From an uncultured Oscillospiraceae bacterium (GTDB lineage Bacteria; Bacillota; Clostridia; Oscillospirales; Oscillospiraceae): a DNA stretch of 64,000 bases. Below the pieces are notes generated by a model, which saw nothing but the letters and a program-made list of their open reading frames with translations, did no database searches and was not told where the DNA came from. This document shows, piece after piece, positions 39,914 to 48,090 of this stretch. The stretch lies in contig CALWYL010000003.1 of assembly GCA_944385765.1 (NCBI GenBank), positions 1 through 64,000 on the forward strand, in the 5' to 3' direction. The position numbers and the translations under genes were made by a program. Numbering within the stretch: position 1 is the first letter of the stretch; every line of letters begins with the position of its first letter.

Positions 39914-41601
39914 TCAGCATCCTCCTTCTCTGCCGGGCCGAAGCGGTACACCCTCAGCTCATAGGGCCGGGAGGTGAAGCTGTTGTCCACAGCCACGTTC
40001 AGCTCGTAGTTCTTGAATATCAGCTCCCCGTCGGCCAGGTCGAAGCCGGCGGGGGCGGTGAAGTACTGCTCCCTGCCGGAGAAGGAGCAAATCACCAGCA
40101 GCCGCTCGCCCTCATGCTCGCGGGAGTAGACGTAGAAGTTGCCGCTCTGCCGGCAGTGCTCGGTGTAGCTGCCCCAGATGGCGGCCTGGTCGGCGCGCTT
40201 GAAGGCGATGAGGGAGCGGTAGAAGTTCAGCAGCGAGTCCCCGTCCGCCTCCTCGGACTCGACGTTCACCTCGTGGTAGTTCTCGTTGACGTAGAACCAG
40301 GGGCGGACGCTCGAGAAGCCGGCGTAGGGCTCGGCGGACCACTGCATGGGCGTGCGCGCGGAGTCGCGGCAGGAGCGCTGCGCCAGGGTCAGGACCTTCG
40401 AGCGCGGCAGGAACTTTGAGGCGATGCGGCAGTTGTTTTTGAGCATAACGTCCACGTACATGTCTGCCCGGGGGAGGCGCAGGTTCGTCATGCCTATCTC
40501 CTGGCCCTGGTAGACGAAGGCCGTGCCCTGCTGCAGCATGTAGCAGGCGGCCAGCATCTTGCCGCTCTCCGTGCGGTAGTCCTCGCTGCCGTAGCGGCTT
40601 ATCACGCGGGGGTGGTCGTGGTTCTCCAGGTACAGCGTGTTCCACGCGCGGCCGTCTATCTTCTCCTGCCACTCGCTGAAGGCGCGCTTGAGCTTCCTCA
40701 GGCTGAAGGGGCGCTGGAGGAAGTCGGTCATGAGGCAGTCGGCCTCCATGTGCGCGAAATTGAACATCAAATCCAGCTCGCCGCTCTCCAGATAGGTGAG
40801 CGCCGTCTCCGGCTTGAGCCGCGGGGCCTCTCCCAGGAGCATGCAGTCGTACTCGTCGGCCACGGCGCGGTATTCCTGCAGGTACTCATGGATGTTGGGC
40901 CCGTCGGCGTAGAACTCCATGCCGGTGGCCGCGGGGAGCTTGACCTTGGCCGAGGGGAGCCCCGGCGTCTTGGAGATGAAGGTTATCACGTCCTCGCGGA
41001 AGCCGTCCACCCCCATGTCCAGCCAGAAGCGCATTATGTCCTTGACCTCCTGCCTCACGGCGGGGTTGTCGTGGTTCAGGTCCGGCTGCTTTTTGGCGAA
41101 GATGTGCAGGTAGTACTCGCCGCTCTCCGGGTCCTGCTCCCAGGCGCGGCCCTCGAACAGGCTGTCCCAGTTGTTGGGCAGCATCTCCTCGCCGGCGCGC
41201 GAGCGGCGGCCGCGGCGCCAGAAGTAGTAGTCCCGGTAGGGGCTCTCCCGGTCCCGGCTGGCCTGGAACCAGGGGTGCTCGTCGCTGGTGTGGTTCACCA
41301 CCAGGTCCATGAACACGCGCATGCCGCGCTCATGGGCCCCCTCCAGCACCTGCCTGAACACCTCCAGGTCGCCGTACTCCGGGTTGATGCTCCGGTAGTC
41401 GGACACGTCGTAGCCGAAGTCGGCGTTGGGCGAGGGGTAGAGGGGGGAGAACCAGATGGCGTTCACTCCCAGGCTCTCTATGTAGTCCAGCTTGGAGAGG
41501 ACGCCCCAGAGGTCGCCTATGCCGTCCCCGTTGCCGTCGCAGAAGCTGCGCGGCCATATCTGATAGACCACCATGGTCTTGTACCAGTCGCTGCGAGCCA
41601 T
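39910..41601 (-). CDS. GH13 alpha-glucosidase (oligo-1,6-glucosidase/trehalose-6-phosphate hydrolase-like)
   Basis: 563-aa intracellular glycoside hydrolase; no signal peptide. It opens DWYKTMVVYQIWPRSFCDGNGDGIGDLWGVLSKLDYIESLGVNAIWFSP. Conserved region I is DLVVNHTSDEHPWF, II GFREDVI (nucleophile Asp), III LLGEAPRL (acid/base Glu), IV LENHDHPR (transition-state Asp). Family hallmark QPDLNHDNPAVR. It hydrolyses alpha-linked glucose from short oligosaccharides; linkage cannot be fixed by eye. The ribosome site is AAGGAGG; a TATACT -10 is at 41626-41631. Coupled to the nucleotidyltransferase gene. Confidence 0.93.
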   Translation of the reverse strand: MARSDWYKTMVVYQIWPRSFCDGNGDGIGDLWGVLSKLDYIESLGVNAIWFSPLYPSPNADFGYDVSDYRSINPEYGDLEVFRQVLEGAHERGMRVFMDLVVNHTSDEHPWFQASRDRESPYRDYYFWRRGRRSRAGEEMLPNNWDSLFEGRAWEQDPESGEYYLHIFAKKQPDLNHDNPAVRQEVKDIMRFWLDMGVDGFREDVITFISKTPGLPSAKVKLPAATGMEFYADGPNIHEYLQEYRAVADEYDCMLLGEAPRLKPETALTYLESGELDLMFNFAHMEADCLMTDFLQRPFSLRKLKRAFSEWQEKIDGRAWNTLYLENHDHPRVISRYGSEDYRTESGKMLAACYMLQQGTAFVYQGQEIGMTNLRLPRADMYVDVMLKNNCRIASKFLPRSKVLTLAQRSCRDSARTPMQWSAEPYAGFSSVRPWFYVNENYHEVNVESEEADGDSLLNFYRSLIAFKRADQAAIWGSYTEHCRQSGNFYVYSREHEGERLLVICSFSGREQYFTAPAGFDLADGELIFKNYELNVAVDNSFTSRPYELRVYRFGPAEKEDAE

Positions 41602-41687
41602 TTACAGTCCTCCTTTGCTGCAAACAGTATAACAAAGAAGGAGGGAAAAGGAAAATAAAATTTTCAGGTGATTTTTTCAAAAGGGGC

Positions 41688-41716
41688 TTGACAAAACTGT
41701 GTGGCTGTATTATTGT
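41688..41716 (+). promoter_or_regulatory. Promoter of the GntR-ABC-lipoprotein operon
   Basis: TTGACA (41688-41693), 17-base spacer, TATTGT (41711-41716). The -10 box overlaps the palindromic operator. Confidence 0.78.
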
Positions 41717-41734
41717 ATTACTAACCTAATACAA
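41713..41734. promoter_or_regulatory. Probable operator of the GntR/YtrA-type repressor
   Basis: TTGTATTA (41713-41720), 6 bases, TAATACAA (41727-41734): perfect 8-bp arms overlapping the -10 box and transcription start. YtrA-type regulators usually repress their own operon from such a site, so autoregulation is the natural reading. Confidence 0.75.
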
Positions 41735-41759
41735 AGATACAGGAGGTGCTTGTGAGAGG

Positions 41760-42143
41760 ATGGATTGGGAGATAAGAGACGACGCGCCCATCTATTCACA
41801 GCTGGTGGCCCAGATAAAGCTGGGCATAGCGGCAGGCGCGCTCTCGCCCGGGGAGCGGCTGCCGTCCGTGCGGGACCTGGCCGCGGAGGCGGGGGTGAAC
41901 CCCAACACCATGCAGCGGGCCCTGCAGGAGCTGGAGCGCCAGGGGCTGGTTTATTCCCAGCGGACCTCGGGCAGATTTGTAACGGAGGAGACGGACGTGA
42001 TAGAGAATGCCAAGCGCTCGCTGGCCGACGAGCAGGTGAGGAGTTTCCTGGACGCCATGGCCAGGCTGGGCTATATGAGGGACGACATACTGCGCCTGCT
42101 GGAGGCGCGGATAAGGGAGGAGAGCGGAAATGGCGAACTTTGA
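41760..42143 (+). CDS. GntR-family regulator, YtrA subfamily
   Basis: 127 aa: a winged helix-turn-helix (PIYSQLVAQIKLGIAAGALSPGERLPSVRDLAAEAGVNPNTMQRALQELERQGLVYSQRTSGRFV, residues about 10-75) and a short C-terminal dimer helix region without ligand domain. This is the YtrA type that governs ABC operons responding to cell-wall antibiotics. The ATG directly follows GAGAGG, and GGAGG lies 13 bases upstream. It overlaps the ATPase gene by 14 bases. The palindrome over its own promoter supports autoregulation. Confidence 0.92.
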   Translation: MDWEIRDDAPIYSQLVAQIKLGIAAGALSPGERLPSVRDLAAEAGVNPNTMQRALQELERQGLVYSQRTSGRFVTEETDVIENAKRSLADEQVRSFLDAMARLGYMRDDILRLLEARIREESGNGEL

Positions 42144-42825
42144 GTGCAGGGCGCTGGGCAAGCGCTACGGGCACGTGCAGGCGCTGGAGAACGTGGACAT
42201 CACGGTGGAGAGCGGGCGCGTGGTGGGGCTGCTGGGCCCCAACGGCAGCGGCAAGACCACGCTGATAAAGCTGGCGAACGGGCTGCTGACGCCGGATGCG
42301 GGCTCCATAAGCATCTGCGGGAAGGCCCCGGGGCCGGAGACGCGGGCCATGGTGTCATATCTGCCGGACCGGCCCATGCTGCCGCAGTGGATGAGGGCCA
42401 GGGAGCTCATAAAGTTCTACGCGGACTTCTACGCCGACTTCGACACGCAGCGGGCCCTGGACATGCTGGGCCGGCTGGGCGTGCCGGCCGACAGGCGGAT
42501 AAGGCAGATGTCCAAGGGCACGCAGGAGAAGGTGCAGCTGATACTGGTGATGAGCCGCCGGGCCAAGCTCTATCTGCTCGACGAGCCGATAGGCGGGGTG
42601 GACCCCGCCACGCGGGACTTCATACTGGACACCATACTGCGCAACTTCGACGGGGGCTCGTCCATCGTCATCTCCACCCACCTCATCTCGGACGTGGAGA
42701 AGGCGCTCGACGACGTGGTGTTCATCAATAACGGGCACGTCATGCTCCAGAGCTCGGTGGACGACATACGCGAGCGCAACGGCATGAGCGTGGACGCGCT
42801 CTTCAGGGAGGTATTCAAATGCTGA
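42130..42825 (+). CDS. ABC transporter ATP-binding protein (YtrB-like)
   Basis: 231-aa ABC ATPase: Walker A GPNGSGKTTLIKLANGLL (about 34-42), signature region MSKGTQEKVQLILVMSR, Walker B LYLLDEPIGGVDPATRDFI, H-loop ISTHLISDVE. FECRALGKRYGHVQALENVD at the N-terminus is usual for ATPases next to YtrA-type regulators. It overlaps both neighbours (14 and 7 bases), so the operon is tightly coupled. It powers the membrane protein encoded next. Confidence 0.92.
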   Translation: MANFECRALGKRYGHVQALENVDITVESGRVVGLLGPNGSGKTTLIKLANGLLTPDAGSISICGKAPGPETRAMVSYLPDRPMLPQWMRARELIKFYADFYADFDTQRALDMLGRLGVPADRRIRQMSKGTQEKVQLILVMSRRAKLYLLDEPIGGVDPATRDFILDTILRNFDGGSSIVISTHLISDVEKALDDVVFINNGHVMLQSSVDDIRERNGMSVDALFREVFKC

Positions 42826-43643
42826 GCAAGCTGCTGAAATACGAGTTCAAGGCCACGGGGCGGGTGATGCTGCCCGTGCTCATTGCGCTGCTGGCGGTCT
42901 CGGGGCTGCTGAACCTCTGCGGCAGCGTGGCGGAGCACACGCGCAGCCAGATAATCTCCCTCATCACGGGGATGCTGGGCTTTGTCTATGTGATGGCCAT
43001 ACTGGCCATAGGCGTGGTGGCGCTGGTGGCCGTGATATACCGCTTTTACAAGAATTTGCTGACCGACGAGGGCTACCTGATGTTCACCCTGCCGGTGAAC
43101 GTGCACGGCCTGGTCTGGGCCAAGCTGATAGCCGCCGTGGTCTGGCTGGTGGCGGCCTTTGCCGACATCGTGCTCTCCATCTTCGTGCTGGTGGCGCCCC
43201 TGCGCCTGGGCTGGGGAGCGGAGTTCGTGCAGTTCATGGGGCAGTTCTTCCGCGAACTGGCCGCGGCGGGCATAAACGGCTTCGAGGTGGCGGCCTTCGC
43301 GCTGGAGCTGCTGCTGATAGTCGTGCTGGGCATAATAGGCTCGTGCCTGGTGTTCTACACGGCGATGTCCATCGGCTACAGCTTTGCCAACCACAAGGCG
43401 CTGCTCTCCGTGGGCTTCTACTTCGGCATAGGCTTCGTGACGCAGGTACTGGGCGTCTCCCTGCTCATCGGGCTGGGCACCGCGCTGGACGGGGTGGAAT
43501 TCAACTTCGTCTACACGCTGCGCAACGCGCTCAACCTGGGGCACGCCACGCTGCTGGGCATCTGCCTGCTGGAGCTGCTCTATGACGGGGCGCTCTACTT
43601 CGGCACCACATTCATGCTCAAGAGGAGGCTGAACCTGCCATGA
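42819..43643 (+). CDS. ABC transporter membrane protein
   Basis: 274 aa with about six hydrophobic segments (VMLPVLIALLAVSGLLNLCG, GMLGFVYVMAILAIGVVALVAVIY, LIAAVVWLVAAFADIVLSIFVL, AFALELLLIVVLGIIGSCLVFY, VGFYFGIGFVTQVLGVSLLIG, LLGICLLELLYDGALYFG). The N-terminus MLSKLLKYEFKATGRVMLP and the loop YRFYKNLLTDEGYLMFTLPV are characteristic of a Firmicutes ABC-2-like permease family found behind GntR/YtrA regulators. The substrate is unknown. It overlaps the lipoprotein gene by 4 bases. Confidence 0.85.
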   Translation: MLSKLLKYEFKATGRVMLPVLIALLAVSGLLNLCGSVAEHTRSQIISLITGMLGFVYVMAILAIGVVALVAVIYRFYKNLLTDEGYLMFTLPVNVHGLVWAKLIAAVVWLVAAFADIVLSIFVLVAPLRLGWGAEFVQFMGQFFRELAAAGINGFEVAAFALELLLIVVLGIIGSCLVFYTAMSIGYSFANHKALLSVGFYFGIGFVTQVLGVSLLIGLGTALDGVEFNFVYTLRNALNLGHATLLGICLLELLYDGALYFGTTFMLKRRLNLP

Positions 43644-44467
43644 TGAGAAAAAGACTCTGCGCCCTGCTGCTCGCCGCGCTGCTGGCCCTGACGGCCGGCT
43701 GTGCGGCCGCGGAGGAGGATATCCCCACCGCGAGCCCGGAAACGGCCGAAGAACCGTCTCCATCACCCACCCAGACACCGGAACCCACCCCCAGCCCCAC
43801 TCCCAGCCCCACACCGTCCCCCGCGCCGGAGCCCACGCCCCCGCCGACGCTGCTGGGGGAGACGGAGGACATGGGGCAGGAGTATCTGGACTCCATAGTG
43901 TTCTACGGCGACAGCAACACCAACCGCTTCCGCCTGGCGGAAATCTTCGAGGGCGGCTACTGGACCACCCAGGTGTGGACACCCATGAGCGGCACGCTGA
44001 CGCTCAACCGCTGGGACGTGGACAAGATAGTCTACCCCGAGACCTGGACGGAGATAGACGTCACGGAGGCCATGGAGATAAAGAAGCCGGAGTACCTGCT
44101 GATAAACCTGGGCACCAATGGTGTGTCCTTCATGGACGAGGAGTATTTCAAGAGCGAGTACACCGAGATGGTGGAGGCGCTGAAGGAGGCCTGCCCGGAG
44201 ACGAAAATCATGCTCTCCTCGCTGTATCCGGTGGCGCTGAGCTATCCCTACCAGGACGACATCAACAACGGCAAGCTGGCCGCGGCCAGCGGGTGGATAT
44301 ATGAGATTGCCGAGGAGCAGGGGGTGCGCTACATCGACCTGGCCTCCGCGGTGGAGGACGAGAACGGGGACCTGCCGGAGACGAGCCACATTGGCGACGG
44401 CTACCACCTGAGCAAAGACGCCCTGGAGGACGTACTCATGTATATCCGCACACACGCCTACCAGTGA
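43640..44467 (+). CDS. SGNH/GDSL-type hydrolase lipoprotein
   Basis: 275 aa. Signal peptide MRKRLCALLLAALLALTAGC with lipobox TAGC, then a Pro/Thr/Ser-rich linker of about 50 residues (TPEPTPSPTPSPTPSPAPEP). The SGNH domain has block I IVFYGDSNTNRF (nucleophile Ser), block III INLGTNG (Asn) and block V IGDGYHLSKDAL (Asp/His). The domain resembles bacterial surface lipases/acyl esterases. The linker suggests it reaches into the wall. It overlaps the ABC permease gene, so it is part of the YtrA-type operon, an unusual partner. Possible role: removing acyl groups from wall polymers or an antimicrobial. Confidence 0.85.
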   Translation: MMRKRLCALLLAALLALTAGCAAAEEDIPTASPETAEEPSPSPTQTPEPTPSPTPSPTPSPAPEPTPPPTLLGETEDMGQEYLDSIVFYGDSNTNRFRLAEIFEGGYWTTQVWTPMSGTLTLNRWDVDKIVYPETWTEIDVTEAMEIKKPEYLLINLGTNGVSFMDEEYFKSEYTEMVEALKEACPETKIMLSSLYPVALSYPYQDDINNGKLAAASGWIYEIAEEQGVRYIDLASAVEDENGDLPETSHIGDGYHLSKDALEDVLMYIRTHAYQ

Positions 44468-44478
44468 GGGGGCAGGGG

Positions 44479-44898
44479 ATGAGAAGAACAGTTATTGGGG
44501 CCCTGCTCATCGCGCTGCTGCTCTCCGGCTGCGGGGCGGCGGGGGACGGGCCCGACGGGGCCGCCCCCAAAGCCCAGCTCATAGAGGTACGGGACGCGGC
44601 GGGGGAGGAGCTGCTCCGCATCACGGACGGCGCGCAGATAGAGGAATTCGTCTGCGCGCTGGAGACGGAGAGCTGGCTCCCCGCCGGACTGCCGGAGGAC
44701 GCCGGGCTGCTCTGCACGGCGGAGCTGTATCAGGAGCGGACGGTAAAGCTCGGCCAGTCAGAGCCGGAAGGCTGGGATTTGCTGCTGCGCCTGGAGGTGT
44801 ACGAGGGCGGCGTGATAGCCGTCGGGCTGCTATCGGCAACCATGGCGTTCGAGCTCACACAGCCCGCGGCGGAATACCTGGAGGGCCTTGTGTACTGA
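44479..44898 (+). CDS. Small lipoprotein of unknown function
   Basis: 139 aa. Signal peptide MRRTVIGALLIALLLSGC with lipobox LSGC. The mature domain, about 120 residues, starts with a polar Gly/Asp-rich spacer followed by IEVRDAAGEELLRITDGAQIEEFVCALETESWLP, and ends AFELTQPAAEYLEGLVY. No family recognised. I use ATG 44479 after GAGGGGGCAGGGG; the GTG at 44464 would precede the ribosome site. It follows the SGNH lipoprotein gene by 11 bases and is the last gene of the operon. Confidence 0.75.
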   Translation: MRRTVIGALLIALLLSGCGAAGDGPDGAAPKAQLIEVRDAAGEELLRITDGAQIEEFVCALETESWLPAGLPEDAGLLCTAELYQERTVKLGQSEPEGWDLLLRLEVYEGGVIAVGLLSATMAFELTQPAAEYLEGLVY

Positions 44899-44913
44899 AA
44901 ATGGCGGCGGGAC

Positions 44914-44954
44914 AAAAAGCGGGCCGGGAGGGGAAACATCCCCTCCCGGCCCGC
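44914..44954 (-). terminator. Terminator of rpmB, possibly bidirectional
   Basis: A 16-bp stem (44919-44934 with 44939-44954, loop AACA). On the minus strand TTTTT (44914-44918) follows, ending rpmB. For the plus-strand lipoprotein operon the stem is followed only by TTGG, so it is a weaker stop in that direction. Confidence 0.88.
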
Positions 44955-44980
44955 TTGGCCTTGTCTATTTGTGATACGGC

Positions 44981-45169
44981 TCACACCGCGCGGGTGACCT
45001 TGCCGCTGCGGAGGCAGCGGGTGCAGGCGTACACGTGCTTGGGGCTGCCGTCCACTATGGCCTTGACGCGCTTTACATTCGGCTTCCAGGTGCGGTTGGA
45101 GCGCCTGTGGGAGTGGCTGACCTTGATGCCAAAGGCCATATCCTTGCCGCAGAACTCACACTTTGCCAC
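44981..45169 (-). CDS. rpmB: 50S ribosomal protein L28, zinc-binding (C+) form
   Basis: 62-aa ribosomal protein: AKCEFCGKDMAFGIKVSHSHRRSNRTWKPNV..., then a second Cys pair in YACTRCLRSGKVTRAV. The two CxxC pairs define the zinc-ribbon form of L28; C-minus copies are made under zinc shortage in some bacteria. The start is GTG 45167-45169, 10 bases after GGAGG. It stands alone with its own promoter, as rpmB often does. Confidence 0.96.
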   Translation of the reverse strand: MAKCEFCGKDMAFGIKVSHSHRRSNRTWKPNVKRVKAIVDGSPKHVYACTRCLRSGKVTRAV

Positions 45170-45224
45170 TTGTGAAGCACCTCCGTTCCTGTCAATAAGT
45201 CTGTATTCGATGAACAGCTTATCT

Positions 45225-45253
45225 ATAATAGCAGAGAGGAGAGACAAATGCAA
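45225..45253 (-). promoter_or_regulatory. Promoter of rpmB
   Basis: Minus-strand TTGCAT (45248-45253), 17-base spacer, TATTAT (45225-45230). The leader is about 50 bases. Confidence 0.72.
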
Positions 45254-45302
45254 GCTGTATTTTCATCCGCGGGGCCTTTTTATGCCCGGAGGTGAAAAGT
45301 CA

Positions 45303-45331
45303 TTGCCAAAACGGGCCTCATTGGGTAAAAT
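45303..45331 (+). promoter_or_regulatory. Promoter of the hprK operon
   Basis: TTGCCA (45303-45308), 17-base spacer, TAAAAT (45326-45331), about 30 bases before the hprK start. It probably drives hprK-murB-rapZ-yvcK-whiA-dnaE, since gaps between those genes are 1-5 bases. Confidence 0.68.
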
Positions 45332-45360
45332 AAACGTATGAATGAAAGGGGGCATGGCCC

Positions 45361-46299
45361 ATGTCGCAATACTCCATAAGCCTGAGCAGCATCGTGAAAG
45401 AGCTGGGGCTGACGGTCCTGCACGCCGCCAGGGATTTCGACAGCGCCAAGATATGCACGGCGGACGTCAACCGGCCCGCGCTGCAGCTGGCGGGCTTCTA
45501 CGACTACTTCGACCCCAAGCGGCTGCAGCTCATCGGGCGGGTGGAGACGAAGTTCCTCGAGCAGCTCCCGCCGGAGGAGCGGAGGCGGGCGCTGGAGAGG
45601 TTTATGCGCTTCGACCTCTCGGCGCTGATAGTCTGCCACGGCGTGGAGCTGATGCCGGAGTGCCGGGAGCTGGCGGAGCGCTATGACCGCACGCTGCTAC
45701 GCACCCAGGAGGACACCTCCACCTTCATGGCCGACCTCATAAGCATGCTGCGCAACGCGCTGGCCCCCAGGCTGACGCTGCACGGAGTGCTGGTGGAGGT
45801 GAGCGGGGAGGGGCTGCTGATAACGGGCGACTCCGGTGTGGGCAAGAGTGAGACCGCCCTGGAGCTGATAAAGCGCGGGCACCGGCTGATTGCCGACGAC
45901 GCCGTGGAGGTGCGGCGGATAAACCGCACCACCCTCATAGGCACGGCGCCCGCCCTCATACGCTATTATATGGAGCTGCGCGGCATAGGCGTGGTGGACG
46001 TAAGGCACACCTTCGGCGTGGGCGCGGTCAAGCCGGAGACGGACATCGACCTGGTGGTCAATTTCGAGCTCTGGGACGACGGCAAGGCCTACGACCGGCT
46101 GGGGCTGGAGACGGAGTACACCGACATCCTGGGCGTGAGCCTGCCCATGCTCACCATACCCGTGCGGCCGGGGCGGAACCTGGCCGTCATACTGGAGCTG
46201 GCGGCCATGAACAACAGGCAGAAAAAGATGGGCTACAACGCCGCCCAGGCGCTGGCCGCCGAGCATGACGAACTGGTGAACATGGGAAAGGAGTTCTGA
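45361..46299 (+). CDS. hprK: HPr kinase/phosphorylase
   Basis: 312-aa bifunctional enzyme that phosphorylates Ser46 of HPr with ATP or PPi, and reverses it, so setting carbon catabolite control. P-loop GDSGVGKSETALELIKRGHRLIADDAVEVRR (about residues 154-162), LMRGIGVVDVRHTFGVGA-type signature (ELRGIGVVDVRHTFGVGAVK) and a C-terminal PGRNLAVILELAAMNNRQKKMGYNAA. N-terminal domain starts SQYSISLSSIVKELGLTVLH. Full length. It leads a conserved Firmicutes gene block. Confidence 0.96.
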   Translation: MSQYSISLSSIVKELGLTVLHAARDFDSAKICTADVNRPALQLAGFYDYFDPKRLQLIGRVETKFLEQLPPEERRRALERFMRFDLSALIVCHGVELMPECRELAERYDRTLLRTQEDTSTFMADLISMLRNALAPRLTLHGVLVEVSGEGLLITGDSGVGKSETALELIKRGHRLIADDAVEVRRINRTTLIGTAPALIRYYMELRGIGVVDVRHTFGVGAVKPETDIDLVVNFELWDDGKAYDRLGLETEYTDILGVSLPMLTIPVRPGRNLAVILELAAMNNRQKKMGYNAAQALAAEHDELVNMGKEF

Positions 46300-46300
46300 C

Positions 46301-47224
46301 ATGCCTGACTACGCCTTGCTCGCGCGGGAGCTCTCCGCCGCGCTGCCGGGAATGGAGATACGCGAAAACGAGCCCATGAGCGGGCACTGCTCGTTCAGGA
46401 TAGGCGGGCCGGCGCGGCTGATGCTGCTGCCCTCCTGCGCGATGGAGGCCGGGCGGGCGCTGGGCATTCTGCGCGCGGCGGGGGCCGCGGTGCTGATATG
46501 CGGCAACTGCACCAACCTGCTGGTGCCCGACGAGGGCTATCCGGGGGCTGTGCTCTGCATGTCGAGGCCGGCCTCGGCGCTGGAGCTGCTGGACGGGGGG
46601 CGCGTGCGCGCGCTCGCGGGGGCCACGCTCAACGCCCTCGCCGTCTTTGTCGCCGCGCACTCGCTCGCGGGGCTGGAGTTCGCCCACGGCATCCCCGGCT
46701 CGGTGGGCGGGGGCTGCGCGATGAACGCGGGTGCCTACGGCGGCGAGCTGGCCGACGTGCTGGAGAGCGTGGAGTTCGTGGACCTGGACGGGGAGCTGAA
46801 GAGCCTGCCCGTATCGGAGCTGGACATGGGCTACCGGCACAGCGCCTTCTCCGACACGGAGAGGCTGATAACCTCCGCGGTGTTCCGCCTGCGGCCGGGG
46901 GACGGGGCGGAGATACGCGCGCGCATGGCGGAGCTCATCGAAAAGCGCCGCGCCTCCCAGCCTCTCGAGCTGCCCAGCGCGGGCAGCGCCTTCAAGCGGC
47001 CGGCCAGGGGCTACGCCGCGGCCATGATAGACGCCGCGGGGCTCAAGGGCCTCGCCGTGGGCGGGGCGATGGTGTCCCCCAAGCACGCCGGCTTCATCGT
47101 GAACACCGGGGGCGCCACCTGCAGAGACGTGGTGGAGCTCATGCGGGAGGTGCGCAGGCGCGTCTTCGAGCGGGAGGGCGTACTGCTGGAGCCGGAGGTC
47201 AAGCTGGTGGGCCAGGGGTGGTGA
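46301..47224 (+). CDS. murB: UDP-N-acetylenolpyruvoylglucosamine reductase
   Basis: 307-aa FAD enzyme: reduces UDP-GlcNAc-enolpyruvate to UDP-MurNAc in peptidoglycan synthesis. NEPMSGHCSFRIGGPARLML; FAD-binding LICGNCTNLLVPDEG; GLEFAHGIPGSVGGGCAMNAGAYGGELADV; YRHSAFSDTERLITSAVFRL; catalytic Ser in PSAGSAFKRP; Glu in EPEVKLVGQGW. It is the type II (Firmicutes) form. It starts one base after the hprK stop with GGAAAGGAG. Confidence 0.96.
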   Translation: MPDYALLARELSAALPGMEIRENEPMSGHCSFRIGGPARLMLLPSCAMEAGRALGILRAAGAAVLICGNCTNLLVPDEGYPGAVLCMSRPASALELLDGGRVRALAGATLNALAVFVAAHSLAGLEFAHGIPGSVGGGCAMNAGAYGGELADVLESVEFVDLDGELKSLPVSELDMGYRHSAFSDTERLITSAVFRLRPGDGAEIRARMAELIEKRRASQPLELPSAGSAFKRPARGYAAAMIDAAGLKGLAVGGAMVSPKHAGFIVNTGGATCRDVVELMREVRRRVFEREGVLLEPEVKLVGQGW

Positions 47225-47228
47225 GACT

Positions 47229-48086
47229 ATGGACTTCGTGATAATTTCGGGCATGTCGGGGGCCGGGAAGAGCCTGACGGCCGACATACTCGAGGACATG
47301 GACTTCTACTGCGTGGACAACATGCCCGTGGCGCTGCTGCCGCGCTTCGCGGAGCTGTGCCGGGCGGCCGGGGGAAAATACGAGCACGTGGCGCTGGTGA
47401 CGGACGTCCGCGAGGGGGAGAGCCTCTCCGAGCTGTTCAACACCCTGGACGGGCTGTGGAAGATGGGCGTGGAGTACCGCGTCATCTTTGTGGAGGCGGA
47501 CATGCAGACCATCGTGCGCCGCTACAAGTCCTCGCGCCGCCGGCACCCGCTGATGCGGCCAGGCGAGTCCATCGAGGACGCGGTGCGCCGGGAGCTGAAG
47601 GCGCTCGAGCCGGTGCGCGAGCGGGCGGACTATATCATAAACACCACCGGCCTCACCACGGCCATGCTGCAGAGCCGCCTGGCGCCAATAGTCCTGGGCG
47701 CGGACGGGCGCAAGCTGGCGGTGACGGTGACGGCCTTCGGCTACAAGTACGGCCTGCCGCTGGACGCCGACCTGGTGTTCGACGTGCGGTTTTTGCCCAA
47801 CCCCTACTACGTGGAGGAGCTGCGGCCGCTCTCCGGCTTCGACCGGGAGGTGTACGACTACGTGCTGGGCAGCGACGGGGCCAGGAGATTCATGGAGCTG
47901 GCCGAGCCGCTGCTGGAGTTCCTGCTGCCGCGCTACGCGGAGGAGGGCAAGTATACGCTGAACATCGCCGTCGGCTGCACGGGCGGGCGGCACAGGAGCG
48001 TGGCCGTGGCGCGCGCCGTGTCCGCCGTGCTCAGCGCGGCGGGCGTGGAGGCGGCGCTGAACTGCCGCGACATAGACAAGGGGTGA
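47229..48086 (+). CDS. rapZ: RapZ-type nucleotide-binding protein (YvcJ)
   Basis: 285-aa P-loop ATPase/GTPase: FVIISGMSGAGKSLTADILEDMDFYCVDNMPVALLP (Walker A GMSGAGKS), YRVIFVEADMQTIVRRYKSSRRRHPL and FGYKYGLPLDADLVFDVRFLPNPYYVEELRPLSG. The C-terminal domain, NIAVGCTGGRHRSVAVA, resembles a sugar-phosphate-binding site. In E. coli RapZ steers small RNAs that control GlmS; in Bacillus YvcJ is linked to competence and wall precursors. It lies 4 bases after murB and 4 before yvcK. Confidence 0.95.
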   Translation: MDFVIISGMSGAGKSLTADILEDMDFYCVDNMPVALLPRFAELCRAAGGKYEHVALVTDVREGESLSELFNTLDGLWKMGVEYRVIFVEADMQTIVRRYKSSRRRHPLMRPGESIEDAVRRELKALEPVRERADYIINTTGLTTAMLQSRLAPIVLGADGRKLAVTVTAFGYKYGLPLDADLVFDVRFLPNPYYVEELRPLSGFDREVYDYVLGSDGARRFMELAEPLLEFLLPRYAEEGKYTLNIAVGCTGGRHRSVAVARAVSAVLSAAGVEAALNCRDIDKG

Positions 48087-48090
48087 GCTG

